A DNA stretch of 7,377 nucleotides from the NCBI GenBank assembly GCA_031266095.1, contig JAISBR010000100.1, positions 1 to 7,377 on the forward strand. The letters are read 5' to 3'. Below, piece by piece: positions 7,094-7,377 of this stretch. Source of the DNA: Treponema sp. Lineage in GTDB: Bacteria; Spirochaetota; Spirochaetia; Treponematales; Breznakiellaceae. Positions within the stretch are counted from its first letter, which is position 1; every line of letters starts with the position of its first letter. The position numbers and the translations under genes were made by a program. The notes under the pieces were generated by a model. It had not been told where the DNA came from and ran no database searches. It saw nothing but the letters and a program-made list of their open reading frames with translations.

Positions 7094-7130
7094 AGGACCC
7101 GTGCGGGTCCTAAAGACCTGTTCAGATCCT
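7094..7130. repeat. Tandem pair of palindromes in the ilvN leader
   Basis: AGGACCCG-TG-CGGGTCCT (7094-7111) is a perfect palindrome with 8-base arms. One base further, 7113-7130 is a degenerate second copy (AAGACCTG-TT-CAGATCCT, 6 of 8 pairs). Both fall within the predicted 5' leader of the ilvN transcript. In minus-strand RNA the 3' arm of the perfect copy could also pair with the 5' arm of the degenerate one, so alternative folds are possible. Confidence 0.65.
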
Positions 7131-7136
7131 TCAACG

Positions 7137-7165
7137 AATATACCAAAAGGAGCAGGAAAGGACAA
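7137..7165 (-). promoter_or_regulatory. Promoter of the ilvN-ilvC-leuA-cimA-leuB operon
   Basis: On the minus strand, a -35 box TTGTCC (7165-7160) is separated by exactly 17 bases from a -10 box TATATT (7142-7137). The -10 is preceded by TGG, which makes it an extended -10 as well. The start site would fall near 7130, giving a leader of about 60 bases to ilvN ATG 7070. This is the best-spaced sigma70-type promoter in the region. I see no comparable promoter ahead of the later genes, so one long transcript is likely. Confidence 0.6.
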
Positions 7166-7194
7166 GCCTTCGGACGGAAGATCGAGGCTGTCCT
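7159..7194. promoter_or_regulatory. Imperfect inverted repeat over the ilvN -35 box
   Basis: AGGACA (7159-7164) pairs with TGTCCT (7189-7194). Allowing one bulged A, the arms extend to GGAC-AGCC / GGCT-GTCC. A small inner repeat CTTC/GAAG (7168-7171, 7177-7180) lies in the middle. The left arm overlaps the -35 box of the ilvN promoter, so a protein bound here could block it. The outer AGGA/TCCTAA ends resemble the other palindromes in this window, so it could instead be a larger member of that repeat family. Confidence 0.4.
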
Positions 7195-7223
7195 AAAACT
7201 TCATTTTTTGGGATGGCCTCACA

Positions 7224-7272
7224 TGGTATATTTTATATATTTGTGGTATATTATTTAGAATCCGTTTATAAT
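7224..7272 (+). promoter_or_regulatory. Promoter region of the gene at 7298, with direct repeats
   Basis: TGGTATATT occurs at 7224-7232 and 7244-7252, exactly 20 bases apart, in a very AT-rich stretch. A perfect -10 box TATAAT lies at 7267-7272, about 25 bases before the ATG at 7298. No good -35 box stands 17 bases upstream; the second repeat overlaps that position. The repeats may be operator half-sites for a regulator contacting the -35 region, or each may itself be an extended -10 (TGnTATATT). The same 9-mer on the minus strand forms the ilvN -10. Confidence 0.45.
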
Positions 7273-7297
7273 GGCTGTCAGGGGAGGGAGAAGGACA

Positions 7298-7377
7298 ATG
7301 AATGAAAAACCATTTTACGAGAACGCTCCGCAAGACCGGTCTTTCCCCTTCTTGACCTGGGATACGTTCAAAGCCCC
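7298..7377 (+). CDS. Start of a gene, possibly an AraC-type regulator (partial)
   Basis: An open frame begins at ATG 7298 after a purine-rich ribosome site (GGGGAGGGAGAAGGA, 7281-7295 region) and runs off the window. Only 26 full codons are seen, starting MNEKPFYENA and containing SFPFLTWDTF. Short N-termini with a SFPF motif before a cupin-type sensor domain are common in AraC-family regulators, so that is my guess, but no DNA-binding or cupin motif lies inside the window. The second ATG at 7302 is out of frame and soon meets a stop. The gene is divergent from the ilvN operon across a 227-base control region, a typical position for a regulator, although no regulatory link is shown. Confidence 0.55.
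   Translation, partial: MNEKPFYENAPQDRSFPFLTWDTFKA

Noticed and set aside
7071..7297. T-box or leader-peptide attenuator ahead of ilvN
   Set aside because: I see no T-box consensus (AGGGTGGNACCGCG), no short frame rich in Leu, Ile or Val codons, and no stem followed directly by a T-run on the minus strand.

Overview
This window is dominated by one minus-strand branched-chain amino acid operon. In transcription order, from right to left, it runs ilvN (acetolactate synthase small subunit), ilvC (ketol-acid reductoisomerase), leuA (2-isopropylmalate synthase), cimA (citramalate synthase) and leuB (3-isopropylmalate dehydrogenase). All five reading frames are intact and carry their family's catalytic motifs. 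LeuA commits 2-oxoisovalerate to leucine. CimA makes citramalate from pyruvate, giving isoleucine without threonine. LeuB can serve both chain-elongation routes, and IlvN and IlvC serve all three amino acids. ilvB, ilvD, leuC and leuD are not in the window, so the pathway must be completed elsewhere.

Layout from left to right. Positions 1-160 hold no gene, only a short tandem array of about 20 bp palindromic units and a terminator-like hairpin. A plus-strand gene of unknown function (161-838) follows and converges on leuB; its rho-independent terminator lies inside the 3' coding end of leuB. The operon then fills 867-7070. Its most notable non-coding part is the ilvN-ilvC gap, which can fold as a compact three-way junction plus a fourth hairpin just before the ilvC ribosome binding site. 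Positions 7071-7297 are a divergent control region: a good promoter for ilvN, a cluster of palindromes, and three copies of the 9-mer TGGTATATT. A plus-strand gene, cut by the window edge, begins at 7298 and may encode an AraC-type regulator (tentative).

Organism. The base composition is moderately GC-rich by eye. The first gene resembles, from memory, a family of uncharacterised helical plus Fn3-like proteins common in Treponema and some Bacteroidetes. A CimA of the GAQGEGI type together with short palindromic repeats between genes would fit a termite-gut-type Treponema or another spirochaete. This is a tentative reading; the core enzymes alone do not fix the phylum.

No defence system, mobile element, tRNA, rRNA or CRISPR array was seen. 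The parts most likely to be undescribed are the structured ilvN-ilvC spacer, the AAGGA...TCCTAA palindromes, and the ilvN/regulator control region.
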